Assembly: GCA_964386865.1 (NCBI GenBank)
Contig: CAYLUN010000040.1
Location: forward strand, 1-48,821
DNA length: 48,821 nucleotides
Direction: 5' to 3'
Source: CAYLUN01 sp964386865
GTDB taxonomy: Bacteria > Verrucomicrobiota > Kiritimatiellia > RFP12 > UBA1067
Shown here: positions 24,401-33,564 of the stretch, piece after piece
Numbering within the stretch: position 1 is the stretch's first letter
Layout: each line of letters starts with the position of its first letter
Made by a program: the position numbers and the translations under genes
The notes under the pieces: generated by a model
What the model was told of the DNA's origin: nothing
The model's input: the letters and a program-made list of their open reading frames with translations, nothing else
The model's database searches: none

Positions 24401-25687
24401 TTAGGTCTGCGGCGCCTCGGCCGCCTCCCGATCATGATTGTAGTAGAGCACGCGCGCGACCCAAATGATCACGCCGCCCAGCACGTAGAACCCGGAGAGC
24501 GAGGCCAGCCCGAACGACAGGCCAAAGTCCTTTTTGAGCGCGCCCAGCACGGTCGGCGAGATCGCGCCGACCAAGAATGCGAACGCGAGCATGAGCCCCG
24601 TGGCGGAGGCGCGATACTGCGGCTTGATCACGTCGAAGAGCGAGGCGAACAGATTCGAATCGTAGATGCCGCGGAACAGGCCAAACAGGCCGAGGGCCGC
24701 GAAGCACGCGGCCTCGGATTTGGACTGGGAGAGCCACACGATGAACGGAGCGCCCACAAGCAGCCCCAAGACGTTCGCCTCCAAGCGAATGCCCTTGCGG
24801 CGGGCCGCCCAGCGGTCCGTCAGCCGCCCGCCGATCATGACGCCCAGGAAGGCGCAGCAGAAATGGTAGAAGACGGCGGAGAAGCCCGCCTTGTCCGCGG
24901 CGAACCCGAAGCGCTCGATCAGAAACGTCGGCGTCCACGTCTTGAAGCCGACGTCCACATAGACCATGCAGCCGAAGGCGAGCGCCAGCGCGATGGCCGA
25001 GCGCTTGCCGAGGATGTGGGCGAGGGTCTCGCGCAGGGGGATGCGAGGCGCGCCCCCGGCCGGCTTCATGTTGGGCGTGTCTCGCAGGAGGAAGAAGATC
25101 ACGATGGCCCAGACCAGTCCGGCCGCGCCGAATAGCAGGAAAGGCGTCCGCCACCCCATCGCGGTCGTCCGCGCCAGATAGCCCGAGTAGTAGCCGCTGA
25201 AGACGATGCCGAGGTAGAGAGCCGCCTGATGGATCGAGAAGGCGGTGGCGCGGCTCTTCTCGTGAAACTGCCCCAGCAGCGACGTGGCCGGCGGATAGTA
25301 GAACGCCTCGCCCGCGCCGAAAATGATGCCATAGAACACGATCAGCGCGACGAGCCCGCCGCCGAATCCGGTAAGCAGCGTGCCGACGCTGAAGACCAGC
25401 AGGCTGGCGAGCACCTGCCACTTCCGGCGCAGGCGGTCGCCCAAGAAGCCGGCGAGCGGCACGCACAGCCCGTAGCACGCGATGAACACCGAGGCCACCA
25501 GCCCCGCCTGAACGTCGGTCAAGCCCAAGCCGCCGGCTCCCGTCGCCGCCTTGATCTGCGTCAGCACGGTACTGTAGATCTGCCGGTTCCCCTGGTTCAG
25601 GAAGAAGACCACGCACAGCAGCGCAACCAGCTGCCACTTGTACGAAGGCGGCGCACCGTTAGCGTCGACTCGGCTGTTATTCGGCAT
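24401..25687 (-). CDS. MFS transporter (sugar-acid/anion:cation symporter-like)
   Basis: 428 residues, about twelve hydrophobic segments. The MFS loop motif appears as GFLGDRLRRKWQV after helix 2 and again as GGRLTDRWAARRKG after helix 8. The N-terminal VVFFLNQGNRQIYSTVLTQIK is the kind of helix 1 seen in hexuronate and other organic-anion transporters. The substrate is not defined, but the downstream SDR and RraA-family genes suggest a sugar acid. I use the ATG at 25687, with GGGAGGA just before it; the frame runs open to 25879, through a repeat and the promoter region, and that part is not credible protein. Confidence 0.9.
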   Translation of the reverse strand: MPNNSRVDANGAPPSYKWQLVALLCVVFFLNQGNRQIYSTVLTQIKAATGAGGLGLTDVQAGLVASVFIACYGLCVPLAGFLGDRLRRKWQVLASLLVFSVGTLLTGFGGGLVALIVFYGIIFGAGEAFYYPPATSLLGQFHEKSRATAFSIHQAALYLGIVFSGYYSGYLARTTAMGWRTPFLLFGAAGLVWAIVIFFLLRDTPNMKPAGGAPRIPLRETLAHILGKRSAIALALAFGCMVYVDVGFKTWTPTFLIERFGFAADKAGFSAVFYHFCCAFLGVMIGGRLTDRWAARRKGIRLEANVLGLLVGAPFIVWLSQSKSEAACFAALGLFGLFRGIYDSNLFASLFDVIKPQYRASATGLMLAFAFLVGAISPTVLGALKKDFGLSFGLASLSGFYVLGGVIIWVARVLYYNHDREAAEAPQT

Positions 25688-25756
25688 GTGTCCTCCCTGC
25701 GGCTTCCACTCGATGGTTGTAGGGTACCTGAAAGGGCACTCGTCGACTAGCGGCTT

Positions 25757-25786
25757 TTGCGCATTATGATTGTCATTTTCGCGCAA
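25757..25786. promoter_or_regulatory. Inverted repeat upstream of the MFS/SDR/RraA operon (candidate operator)
   Basis: TTGCGC (25757-25762) and GCGCAA (25781-25786) flank an AT-rich 18-bp centre about 70-100 bp before the transporter start. This is a common operator layout, but no regulator gene is adjacent and the promoter itself is not clear. Confidence 0.35.
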
Positions 25787-25879
25787 CCGCCGGACGCGCG
25801 GTCGATCGCTGTGTCGCGCGCGGCCGGGGTGGCACCCCTCTCTCGTGTGCGCGTGTGTTCCGCACCGGATCCCTCGCAT

Positions 25880-25903
25880 GGAGGGCCGACCTCCGTGTCG
25901 GCC
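25880..25903. repeat. Dispersed hairpin, CTCCGT-loop family
   Basis: GGAGG precedes a perfect seven-base stem, GGCCGAC/GTCGGCC, around the loop CTCCGT. The loop and flank are the same as in the copies at 22603-22626, 22662-22685 and 38218-38240, while the stem differs. Confidence 0.75.
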
Positions 25904-25917
25904 GCGCGCGCGGAGCG

Positions 25918-26763
25918 CTACTTGCCGACCAGCAGCCGCTCGACCGAGTCGCCGGTCTTCTCGACGCGCCGCGGGTTCGGCACCGGCTTAAAGGCTACGT
26001 TGTGCGTGCGCAGCGAGTCCTTGGGCAGGTAGTCCCAGCGCAGCGTGGCCGGGTAGCTGACCGCCAGCAGCGGGATCTCTTTGCGCTGCCGAACGGCCGC
26101 TTCGGCCTTCTTGCGGATGGCCGTCCGCGACTCTTCGACCGGCACGAGGGCCGCGCTCTGCCAGCTCGTGCCCTTCTTGGTCTCACACGTCACCACCTGC
26201 GGCAGCCACGCACGCGCCTCGGCCGCGACTTTGTCGTCGCCCGAGACCATCACCACGGGGATCTTGTGCTCCGCCGCGATGGCCGCGTCCACGCCGATCT
26301 CCCCCACCTCGCGGCCGTTCAGCCACATCCCTTGGATCGAGGCCGAGGAGAAGGAGTGCGCCAGCACGCCGTTCGTCGTCAGCGCCATGGCGTGATAGCC
26401 CAGCAGGATCAGGGCTTCGGCGCCATCCAAGCCCTTGAAGCGCACGCCCGGCGTCGCGCCTTGGATGAGCGTGGCGCGCGGGTCCAGCAGCTTGGGGTCC
26501 ACATTCGTGCCGCCCGCGTGGCCGTCGCGCACCACGACCTCGGTCGCGCCCGCCGCGAAGCAGCCCGCCACGCAGGCGTTCATCTCCTCGACCATCAGCC
26601 GCTTGCCCTCGTCGGCCCGCGCCCCCATGATCTGCTCGCTGCACGTCACGCCGCTGATGCCCTCCATGTCGGCAAACACGTAGACCTTGAAGGCCTGCGC
26701 GGTGCAGGCGGAAAGCGCGCACGCGCACACGAGGCCCAGCTGCCCCCAACTCAATGTGTCCAT
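25918..26763 (-). CDS. M55-family D-aminopeptidase (DppA-like), exported
   Basis: 281 residues. A short hydrophobic leader (LGLVCACALSACTAQA) is followed by an M55/DppA protein: VYVFADMEGISGVT (zinc ligands Asp32 and Glu34), VVVRDGHAGGTNVD, ILLGYHAMA, AHSFSS and EIGVDAAIAAEHKIPVVMVSGDD. DppA of Bacillus is a zinc-dependent D-aminopeptidase releasing D-amino acids from peptides. The leader, if cleaved, would place the enzyme outside the cytoplasm, fitting peptidoglycan-peptide turnover. The cysteine before TAQA might make it a lipoprotein, but the lipobox is not convincing. Start ATG 26763. It is transcribed separately, about 230 bp upstream of the MFS operon. Confidence 0.88.
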   Translation of the reverse strand: MDTLSWGQLGLVCACALSACTAQAFKVYVFADMEGISGVTCSEQIMGARADEGKRLMVEEMNACVAGCFAAGATEVVVRDGHAGGTNVDPKLLDPRATLIQGATPGVRFKGLDGAEALILLGYHAMALTTNGVLAHSFSSASIQGMWLNGREVGEIGVDAAIAAEHKIPVVMVSGDDKVAAEARAWLPQVVTCETKKGTSWQSAALVPVEESRTAIRKKAEAAVRQRKEIPLLAVSYPATLRWDYLPKDSLRTHNVAFKPVPNPRRVEKTGDSVERLLVGK

Positions 26764-26847
26764 AGACGTGTCCTTTCACTGGTCATCAGAAGCGAAAGCA
26801 AGCCCTCAAACGGGGTCATTTTACCCGAGCCGCCGCGATGGAGAACC

Positions 26848-27777
26848 CTACGTCTGTCCCAGATACGCCTGAAAATCCTGGGTGACCGGCGCTTGAATGC
26901 GGCAGTCCTCTCCGCTGGCGGGATGCGCGAAGCGCGCCTCGTAGGCGTGCAGGAAGTGGCGCGAGCAGCCCGCGACGGGCCGCGCGCCGTAGAGCGTGTC
27001 GTTGACGATCGGCCAGCCGCCCAGCGCGAGCTGGCAGCGGATCTGGTGCGTTACGCCCGTGCGAATGGTCACCTTGAGCAACGTGTTTCGCCCAACGAGT
27101 TCGAGCGGCTTGTAGGCGGTCTCGGCATGCATGCGCCGATCCGGAGCGGCCAGCGAGCGGGCGTCGACCATCTTGCAGTGCGGCAGCGACGGGTGGTGCG
27201 CCAGGTCATGTTCGAGGCGACCCGGCACCGCCACGTGGCCCTCGACCAGCGCGAGGTAGGCCTTCTCCACCGTCTGGGCCACGAACTGCGCCCGCAGCGC
27301 CTCGAACGCCGCCGGCGTGCGGGCCGCGAGCACGAGCCCGGAGGTGCCGGTGTCGATGCGGTGCAGCGCGCCAGCCATGAGCGGCTGGTCGCCGATTGCC
27401 GCGAGCTCAGGGAAACGCGCGACCAGCCCGTTCATGAGCGTGCCGTGCTCCTCGCACGTGAGCGGGTGGACGGCCAGGCCGGCGGGCTTGTTGGCGGCGA
27501 CCAGGGCTGCATCTTCGAAGACAACATCGACCGGCACCGCGTCGTCGGCTTGCACGCGGTTGTCGCAGGCCTCCTTCAGGCGCACGACCGCCAAGGCGTC
27601 GCCCGCGCACAGCTTGGCACCCTTGACGCACGCCCGCCCATTGACGAGGACTTGTCCGCCTTCGATCGCCTGGCGGCAGAACGCTCGGGTGGCAGTCGGA
27701 AAGCGCGCGGCCAGCACCACGTCGAGCCGCTGTCCGGCCTCTTCTGGGCGCGTTTCGATCAGGGCGTCGCGGATCAT
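26848..27777 (-). CDS. RluA-family pseudouridine synthase
   Basis: 309 residues. An S4 RNA-binding domain at the N terminus (QRLDVVLAARFP to GGQVLVNGRA, ~17-48) is followed by the RluA catalytic core. The active-site motif is HRIDTGTSGLVL (Asp142), with NKPAGLAVHP and VTIRTGVTHQIRCQLALGG. It makes pseudouridine in rRNA (RluC/RluD-type) or tRNA; which position is not clear. The ATG at 27777 overlaps the stop of fmt as ATGA, indicating translational coupling, so the longer frame to 28098 is rejected. Confidence 0.93.
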   Translation of the reverse strand: MIRDALIETRPEEAGQRLDVVLAARFPTATRAFCRQAIEGGQVLVNGRACVKGAKLCAGDALAVVRLKEACDNRVQADDAVPVDVVFEDAALVAANKPAGLAVHPLTCEEHGTLMNGLVARFPELAAIGDQPLMAGALHRIDTGTSGLVLAARTPAAFEALRAQFVAQTVEKAYLALVEGHVAVPGRLEHDLAHHPSLPHCKMVDARSLAAPDRRMHAETAYKPLELVGRNTLLKVTIRTGVTHQIRCQLALGGWPIVNDTLYGARPVAGCSRHFLHAYEARFAHPASGEDCRIQAPVTQDFQAYLGQT

Positions 27778-28790
27778 AGCTTTTCCTCTGGCACAGGCGC
27801 GGCCAGGCTCTCCGGCAGTTCGCCGAACTGGTCGCCCGGCCGCAAGGGATGCCCGTTCAAAAAGGATTTGCCGTCCATGCGGCGGCTGCCGTCCAGCTGC
27901 ACGGCCGTCAGGCACAGCATCCGGTCGCCGGTCGCGACGACGGGGCCGATCGGCGACAGCGAGCAGATTGCGCCGGGCGCGGCCAGCGGCAGGCCCTCGG
28001 CCGACGGCCCCATAATCTCGGCCTGCAGAACCTTCATGCGGCCAGAGAACCCCGGTTTCGTCAGGCGCACCGGAAGGAAGGTGAACGCGCCCGGCCACGG
28101 ATCGTAGGCGCGGATGCGGCGCTCGATGACGGCGGCCGGCTGCGACCAGTCGATGAGGCCGTCGTGCTTCTGCATCTTGGGCGCAAACGTCGCCTCCGCG
28201 TGATTCTGGGGCTCGCGCTTGAGGCCGCCGGCGATCATCATCTTGAGCGCCTTGACGATGGTGACGGCGCCGAGGATCGCCAAGCGGTCCATCAGCGTCA
28301 CCGCCGTATCGTCGGAGCAGATCGGCTCGATGGCTTTGAGCAGCATGTCGCCGTCGTCCATGCCTTCGGCCATGCGCATGACCGTCACGCCGGTCACCTC
28401 CTCGCCGTCCGCGATCGCGGCCTGCACAGGCGCCGCGCCGCGGTACTTGGGCAGGATCGAGAAGTGTCCGTTGATGCAGCCGTGGGGAGGAATGGCAAGC
28501 AGTCGCTTGCCCAGAAACTGACCGAACGCGACCACGACGATCACGTCGGGCTTGAGCGCTTCGATCTGGGCGAGGGACTCGGGCGCGTTGACCTTCTCCG
28601 GCGAGATGATGGGCGTAAGCCCCTGATGCGTCGCATAGGTTTTGCAGGGGCAGGGCGTGAAGTGCTGCCGCCGGCCCGAGGGACGATCCGGCTGGGTCAC
28701 CACGCCGACGACTCTCAGCAGCGGTGACTTCAAGATCGCCCTCAGCGCGGTGGCTGAGGCATCTGACGAGCCCATGAAAACGATGCGCAT
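27774..28790 (-). CDS. fmt: Methionyl-tRNA formyltransferase
   Basis: 338 residues, formylates initiator Met-tRNA using 10-formyl-THF. The N-terminal RIVFMGSSD, GVVTQPDRPSGR, the active-site CINGHFSILPKYRGAAP (Asn107, His109) with EGMDDGDML (Asp145/146), and the C-terminal RIRAYDPWPGAFT with a barrel-like tail are all present. Start ATG 28790; the frame is open to 28886, but the extension crosses an AT-rich promoter-like stretch. An extended -10 (TGCTAAAAT, 28825-28833) lies about 35 bp upstream. The stop overlaps the start of the pseudouridine synthase gene by four bases. Confidence 0.96.
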   Translation of the reverse strand: MRIVFMGSSDASATALRAILKSPLLRVVGVVTQPDRPSGRRQHFTPCPCKTYATHQGLTPIISPEKVNAPESLAQIEALKPDVIVVVAFGQFLGKRLLAIPPHGCINGHFSILPKYRGAAPVQAAIADGEEVTGVTVMRMAEGMDDGDMLLKAIEPICSDDTAVTLMDRLAILGAVTIVKALKMMIAGGLKREPQNHAEATFAPKMQKHDGLIDWSQPAAVIERRIRAYDPWPGAFTFLPVRLTKPGFSGRMKVLQAEIMGPSAEGLPLAAPGAICSLSPIGPVVATGDRMLCLTAVQLDGSRRMDGKSFLNGHPLRPGDQFGELPESLAAPVPEEKL

Positions 28791-28824
28791 TCCGACAATC
28801 CTGTTGCGTTCGAAGTTGCCGACG

Positions 28825-28833
28825 ATTTTAGCA
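28825..28833 (-). promoter_or_regulatory. Extended -10 promoter element of the fmt operon
   Basis: Minus-strand TGCTAAAAT matches the extended -10 pattern TGnTAnnnT. No clear -35 is seen 17 bp upstream. The predicted transcript would have a leader of about 28 nt before the fmt ATG. Confidence 0.4.
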
Positions 28834-28919
28834 CATCGCCACCGGAACCGCGCATACAAAAAATAGGCGGCTCGAGCGCCCGTCACGGGGTGACGCGCGC
28901 GCTCATTAGCCCCTGCTCC

Positions 28920-31589
28920 CTATTTCGCAAGCGGCCAGCTCGCACGCAGGTCGTCGCGGTAGCAGCCGATCCTGTCGACGGGGATGGGCCGGAACCCGAG
29001 TGCCCGCGCGGGCGAGCTTCGGCTCAGCCGGTAATCGTCTTTCGCGGCGTCCGCGAAGAGCGGGTCGGCGGCCACCGAGTGCCGGTCCATGCCAAGCGCC
29101 TGCCACGCGGCCCACTCGTCGAGCAGCGCCACCGCGCGCAGCTCGACATCGTCGGCCCACGCGAGTCCGCTCCCGGCGGGCAGGCGCAGGCGAGCGTAGG
29201 CGCTCGTCATCTCGGCATGCCCGCCTTTGCCCGGCTCGGGGAAACGGAAAACGAGCTCGTAGCGCGCCCACTCCGGGCCCGCGCGGAACGTCTGCGCCTG
29301 CTGCCACTGGTAGACGTTCGCCCTGTAGCTCTGCACGCCCAGCTCAACTGAGGTGTCGGGCGCCGCGGCCCGCAGCCACACGCTGAGGCAGTAGGACGTG
29401 CCCGGGGTCAGCGCGACCTCCTGGCTCTTGACGCTCGGGATGCGCGCCCACGATTCCTTGCCCGCATTCGCAGGATCCGGAAAGCCCTCCACGCGCAGGC
29501 AGCGCGTGCCTCCGTGCGGCCGATCCTCGCTCAGCGCAGCCTGGTCCCTCGCGGTCGGCCGGATGTGCCAGCTCCACTGCGCCGGCATCTGCCCGGCCTC
29601 GCCCGCCTCGACATCCGCGTTCGGCGGCGCGAGCGGCGGCCCTGCGGGCTCGCCGGCTTTGAGCTGGCCGGTCTTCACGGGCTGGCCGCCGTTCCACACG
29701 AGGTTGGAGTCGGAGAAGTTGTGCGCGAACGCGAAGTTGCGGGCGCTGAACGCCTGCGGGGCGGGGTCGGCCCAGCACAGGATGTTGCGCCGCGCGGCGT
29801 TGTGATGCATGGTGCGGCCGTCGGGCAGCGGCACCGCGCGCGGGTCTCGCAGCGAGGCGACGCCCCGCCAGGCGGGTTCGTTCGAGACCGAGTCATACTG
29901 CCGGCACCAGTTCGCGAACTCGCGCTGCCACCAGCCGGTGGCCGTGTTCCAGCCGCTGAACTCGATCTGGCTTGTCGCGCCGTGCTCATGCCGGCCGCTG
30001 CCGCAGTCCACGAAGATGTTGTTTTCGATCACATTGTCGCGGCCGTCATGGACGTGGACGCCCGCGCGCGGGCAGCGGGCCACGACGTTGCCGTCCACGG
30101 TTACGCCCATCGCCGTCCAGTCGAGGTAGATGCCCCACGCGAAGTAGGGCGAGACCCAGTTGCCTGACTTGCCGCCGCGGCCGATCACGTCGTGGATGAA
30201 GTTGTTGCGGATGATGACGCCGTGCGCCGAGAGCCAGTTCATTGAGCCGCCGTAGATCGCGCCGGTGTCCACGGTCTCCAGGCTCACATGGTGGATGTGG
30301 TTCAGCTCGATGACGTGGCTCTGCCCCCCGAACAGCACGCCAAAGCGCGGCAGGTCGTGCAGCGTGTTGCGGGCGACGCGGTTGCCGACGCCGGAGACGT
30401 TAATGCCGTTGCCCTGCTTGTAAACGAGGCCGGTGCGGGTGATGTGGTTGTTCTCCGCGTAGTGGCCCGCCGGCACCCGCGTCTTCTCATCCCCGCCCGA
30501 CAGGCTGATGCCGCTGTTCCCGATATCCGAGATGTCGCAGCCGACCACGCCGACCCGCGCCCCGCCGCTCACGCTGACGCCGCCGCCGGCGTAGTCACCG
30601 GCGTGGCGCACCGTGCACGCCGCGAGCAGGCAGTTGGTCGCGCCGCTGAAAACCACCGCCGTGCCTTCGCAGCACTCGAGGGTCAAGCCGCGGATCGTCA
30701 CGTGCGCCGCGCCGGCTCCCACTTCCAGCAGCGTCCGCACGCGGGGCGCCGTGACGGACACCCGTGAAGCGGCCGGGCCGGGTGCTCCGCCCTCGGGCGG
30801 CCACACGTAGAGCACACCCTTCTCCGGATCCAGATGCCACTCGCCGGGCGCGTCGAGTTCTTCAAGCGGGCCGCGCACGAAGTAGCGGTCGCCGGGGGCG
30901 ATCTCGTAGGAGCAGTCGGCTTTAAGCGTGAGCTGCCGCTGCCCGCGGTCGAAGCCAACCACCGCCGCGACGTTGTTCCACCACTCGTGGCTGGGAAAGA
31001 TGCTAACCTCAGCGTCGGCCGGACGCGCCCACGTGCGCAGGTCGGACGCGGCCACGCGCAGCTCGCGCCTGGGCGTGTCGGTCTTGGCCGGCTCCTTGTC
31101 CGCGAACGCCCAGCCGCTCTCGTACGGGCGCTGCGGATCGAGGTTCGGATAGCGCGCCAGCTCGAGCCGCCGGCCCCCGCAGTAGAGCTGGCGGAAGCGG
31201 TTGGCCACGCCGCAGGCGCGGGCGTCGGCTTTCACGATCTGCCCGTCGTGCGGCGCGAAGCCGCCAATCTCGACGCCGCCGGTCAGAAGCGGCCGCTCGC
31301 CCCGATAGGCCTGCCACACCACCGGCGCGCCGGCCTCGCCGGAGTCCGCGGGGCCGAGCTTGAAGGCCTCAGCCAGCCGGTAGACCCCTCCGCGCACAGT
31401 GACAGTCGCGCCGGCGCGCCTCTCCAGCGCACGCACGGCCTCCCGCGCCCGCCCGAGCGTCGCGAACGGCCTGCGCTTCGTTCCCGGCTGCGCGTCATCG
31501 CCATCTGGAGCGACGTAGAACTCGGCGGCGTGCGCAGCCCCCAGCGGCAGCAGCACGGCGGCCAGCCTAAGACAGAAGCCTCTTCTCAT
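28920..31589 (-). CDS. Secreted right-handed beta-helix protein with C-terminal carbohydrate-binding-like module (GH141-like)
   Basis: 889 residues. Signal peptide (RLAAVLLPLGAAHAA, ends ~21), then AEFYVAPDGDDAQPGTKRRP, the typical opening of secreted beta-helix enzymes. Residues ~60-260 hold APVVWQAYRGERPLLTGG and a beta-sandwich-like insert; ~290-560 hold the helix rungs, with repeated N-H/N-N turns (NNHITRTG, IIRNNFIHDV, VIENNIFVDC). Residues ~655-830 resemble a CBM4/9-type module (DVEAGEAGQMPAQWSW to WADDVELRAV). The tail (DPLFADAAKDDYRLSRSSPA) caps the helix. The overall layout resembles GH141-type proteins (alpha-L-fucosidase/xylanase), but I cannot identify catalytic residues. Start ATG 31589 follows GGGAG. 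It is followed by nothing in the same direction for 129 bp. Confidence 0.8.
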   Translation of the reverse strand: MRRGFCLRLAAVLLPLGAAHAAEFYVAPDGDDAQPGTKRRPFATLGRAREAVRALERRAGATVTVRGGVYRLAEAFKLGPADSGEAGAPVVWQAYRGERPLLTGGVEIGGFAPHDGQIVKADARACGVANRFRQLYCGGRRLELARYPNLDPQRPYESGWAFADKEPAKTDTPRRELRVAASDLRTWARPADAEVSIFPSHEWWNNVAAVVGFDRGQRQLTLKADCSYEIAPGDRYFVRGPLEELDAPGEWHLDPEKGVLYVWPPEGGAPGPAASRVSVTAPRVRTLLEVGAGAAHVTIRGLTLECCEGTAVVFSGATNCLLAACTVRHAGDYAGGGVSVSGGARVGVVGCDISDIGNSGISLSGGDEKTRVPAGHYAENNHITRTGLVYKQGNGINVSGVGNRVARNTLHDLPRFGVLFGGQSHVIELNHIHHVSLETVDTGAIYGGSMNWLSAHGVIIRNNFIHDVIGRGGKSGNWVSPYFAWGIYLDWTAMGVTVDGNVVARCPRAGVHVHDGRDNVIENNIFVDCGSGRHEHGATSQIEFSGWNTATGWWQREFANWCRQYDSVSNEPAWRGVASLRDPRAVPLPDGRTMHHNAARRNILCWADPAPQAFSARNFAFAHNFSDSNLVWNGGQPVKTGQLKAGEPAGPPLAPPNADVEAGEAGQMPAQWSWHIRPTARDQAALSEDRPHGGTRCLRVEGFPDPANAGKESWARIPSVKSQEVALTPGTSYCLSVWLRAAAPDTSVELGVQSYRANVYQWQQAQTFRAGPEWARYELVFRFPEPGKGGHAEMTSAYARLRLPAGSGLAWADDVELRAVALLDEWAAWQALGMDRHSVAADPLFADAAKDDYRLSRSSPARALGFRPIPVDRIGCYRDDLRASWPLAK

Positions 31590-31613
31590 GTCATCTCTCC
31601 CTCTCTGCTGGCG

Positions 31614-33521
31614 CTACTCGCCGATCACGCCGAGCTCGGCGACGGCGGCGAAGGCGTTGCCGTTCTGCTCCGAGAGCGCGCGGAAAAGCACGTAGCGGCC
31701 CTTTGTGGCCGGACAGGCGACAGCCTGCGCCTCTTTGACCCGGGTGAGCGACGCCGTTGCTACAGGCGCGCCGAACGCGTCCGGCGACGCGCCCACGCAG
31801 AACTCGGCGTCCTTCACAGCGCCGTTCCAGCCGGCGTCTTGGCGGGCCAGGTACACGAACCCGCGCACCGTGCGCTCGGCGCCGAGGTCGATGACCAGCT
31901 CGTGCGGCGGAGGCACCGCCCCACCGGCGAATTTCGTGTGCCACAGCGTGTCGGGGTCGCCGTCGATCGCGCAGGCTGCAAACCTCTTGTTGCCGCTGTT
32001 TTCGCTGCTGAAGCGAGCCAGCTTCCACCCCTTGTTGGACAGCAGGCCCGGCGTCGGCCAGGCGGCAGCTTGGCCTTTAGCCTTGCCCGCGGGCGCGGCA
32101 GCCGCAGGCTCGTCCTGCTTGCCGAACTTGGCGCGGCGGTCGCGCTCGTGGCGGTCGGTACGCGTGAAGGTCCCTTCGCGGACCGGCTCGGACGCCTGCG
32201 TGGCAAGCGTCGTCAGCTTGGCGAGCACATCGGGCCTCGTAGCCGCAAGATCCTTGGCCTCGCTCGGGTCAGCGGCGAGGTCGTACAGCTCCCACGTCTC
32301 GCGCTTGGCGGGCTTTACGGCACGCCAGGTGCCTTGGCGGATCGCGATCCAGCCCGCGATCTCCCAGTACAGGTAGTCGTGCTGCGCCTGCTTGCGCCCG
32401 GCCGCAGTTTCGCCGAGCAGTTCGGGCACGAGCGAGAGCCCGTCGAGGTCGCGCGGCGCTTTCGCGCCCGTGACCTCGGCGACCGTGGCCATCACGTCGG
32501 GGAAATAGCCCAGGTGGTCGCTCACGCGGCCCGGGGCGATCATGCCCGGCCAGCGCGCCACGAAGGGGATGCGCAGGCCGCCCTCGTAAAGTGTACCTTT
32601 AGTTCCACGGTACTCGACGCCGGTCTGCGGGCTCTTGTTCGCCGCGTGTACGCCGCGCGGGTACTCGGCGGATTTGAAGTAGTCCGCGCCGCCGTTGTCG
32701 CCGCTGAAGAAGACCAGCGTGTTCTCGTCGAGGCCCAGCTCCTTGAGCAGCGCCAGGACCTCGCCGACCTGGCGGTCGATCATCGTGACCATCGCCGCGT
32801 AGCGCCGCGCGGGCTCGGGCCACGGCCTGTCCTTGTAGAGCGCCCACGCCGGATCGTCGTCCGGGATATCGAAGTTGCCGTGCGGCGGCGTGTAGGGCAG
32901 ATAGGCGAAGAACGGCTCCTTGGCGTGCTCGCGAATAAAGGCGAGCGCAGCCGCGTGGATCACGTACTGCGAGTAGGTTTTGCCGCTCACGCCGGAGTTG
33001 CCGGCGAGCGGCACCTCCTCGCTGTTCCGGATGAGATACGGCGGGTAGTAGGAGTGCGCGTGGACCTGATCGTAGTAGCCGAGGAAGACGTCGAAGCCGT
33101 GCTTTTCCGGCACGCCGGTCGAGTCGCGCCCGCCGCAGCCCCACTTGCCGAAGCCGCCGGTGGCGTAGCCGTGCCGCTTGAGCATCGAGGCGATCGTCTC
33201 CTCGTCCGCGCGCAGCGGCGTGCCGCCGCCATTGGCGCGCACCGAGGTGTGGCCGCTGTGCTTGCCGGTCAGCAGGCAGCAGCGCGTCGGCGCGCAGACC
33301 GACGAGCCGGCGAACAGGTTGTTGAAGCGGAGGCCCTCCGACGCCATGCGGTCGAGGTTCGGCGTCCGGATGTTCGTGCCGCCCATGAAGGCCGGCTCGT
33401 AGTAGCCCAGCTCGTCGTCGATGATGTAGATCACGTTGGGCTTGGCCGCCGCCGCGCTCTGCAGAGCTGCCAACAGAAGTATCGCAAAAGACAGAGCCGA
33501 AATCGTCACTTTCTCGCGCAT
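31614..33521 (-). CDS. Sulfatase with C-terminal F5/8 (discoidin)-like domain, secreted
   Basis: 635 residues. Signal peptide (FAILLLAALQSAAAA), then a type I sulfatase. It shows the metal site NVIYIIDDELG, the formylglycine motif SSVCAPTRCCLLTGKHSG (C76-x-P-x-R80), FGKWG, YTPPHGNFD, VFFSGDNGG and GTKGTLYEGGLRIPF. The cysteine requires an anaerobic-type or FGE maturase not seen here. After a linker (~485-520) residues ~520-635 form a discoidin/F5-8 type C-like domain (FAACAIDGDPDTLWHTKF, ELVIDLGAERTVRGFVYL), probably binding polysaccharide. Start ATG 33521 has AAAGGAGG upstream. It lies 24 bp before the beta-helix gene, so the pair is probably co-transcribed and acts on a sulfated glycan. Confidence 0.94.
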   Translation of the reverse strand: MREKVTISALSFAILLLAALQSAAAAKPNVIYIIDDELGYYEPAFMGGTNIRTPNLDRMASEGLRFNNLFAGSSVCAPTRCCLLTGKHSGHTSVRANGGGTPLRADEETIASMLKRHGYATGGFGKWGCGGRDSTGVPEKHGFDVFLGYYDQVHAHSYYPPYLIRNSEEVPLAGNSGVSGKTYSQYVIHAAALAFIREHAKEPFFAYLPYTPPHGNFDIPDDDPAWALYKDRPWPEPARRYAAMVTMIDRQVGEVLALLKELGLDENTLVFFSGDNGGADYFKSAEYPRGVHAANKSPQTGVEYRGTKGTLYEGGLRIPFVARWPGMIAPGRVSDHLGYFPDVMATVAEVTGAKAPRDLDGLSLVPELLGETAAGRKQAQHDYLYWEIAGWIAIRQGTWRAVKPAKRETWELYDLAADPSEAKDLAATRPDVLAKLTTLATQASEPVREGTFTRTDRHERDRRAKFGKQDEPAAAAPAGKAKGQAAAWPTPGLLSNKGWKLARFSSENSGNKRFAACAIDGDPDTLWHTKFAGGAVPPPHELVIDLGAERTVRGFVYLARQDAGWNGAVKDAEFCVGASPDAFGAPVATASLTRVKEAQAVACPATKGRYVLFRALSEQNGNAFAAVAELGVIGE

Positions 33522-33564
33522 CTGAACCTCCTTTACGGTTGCGTCGTCCTTTGGCACGCACCCT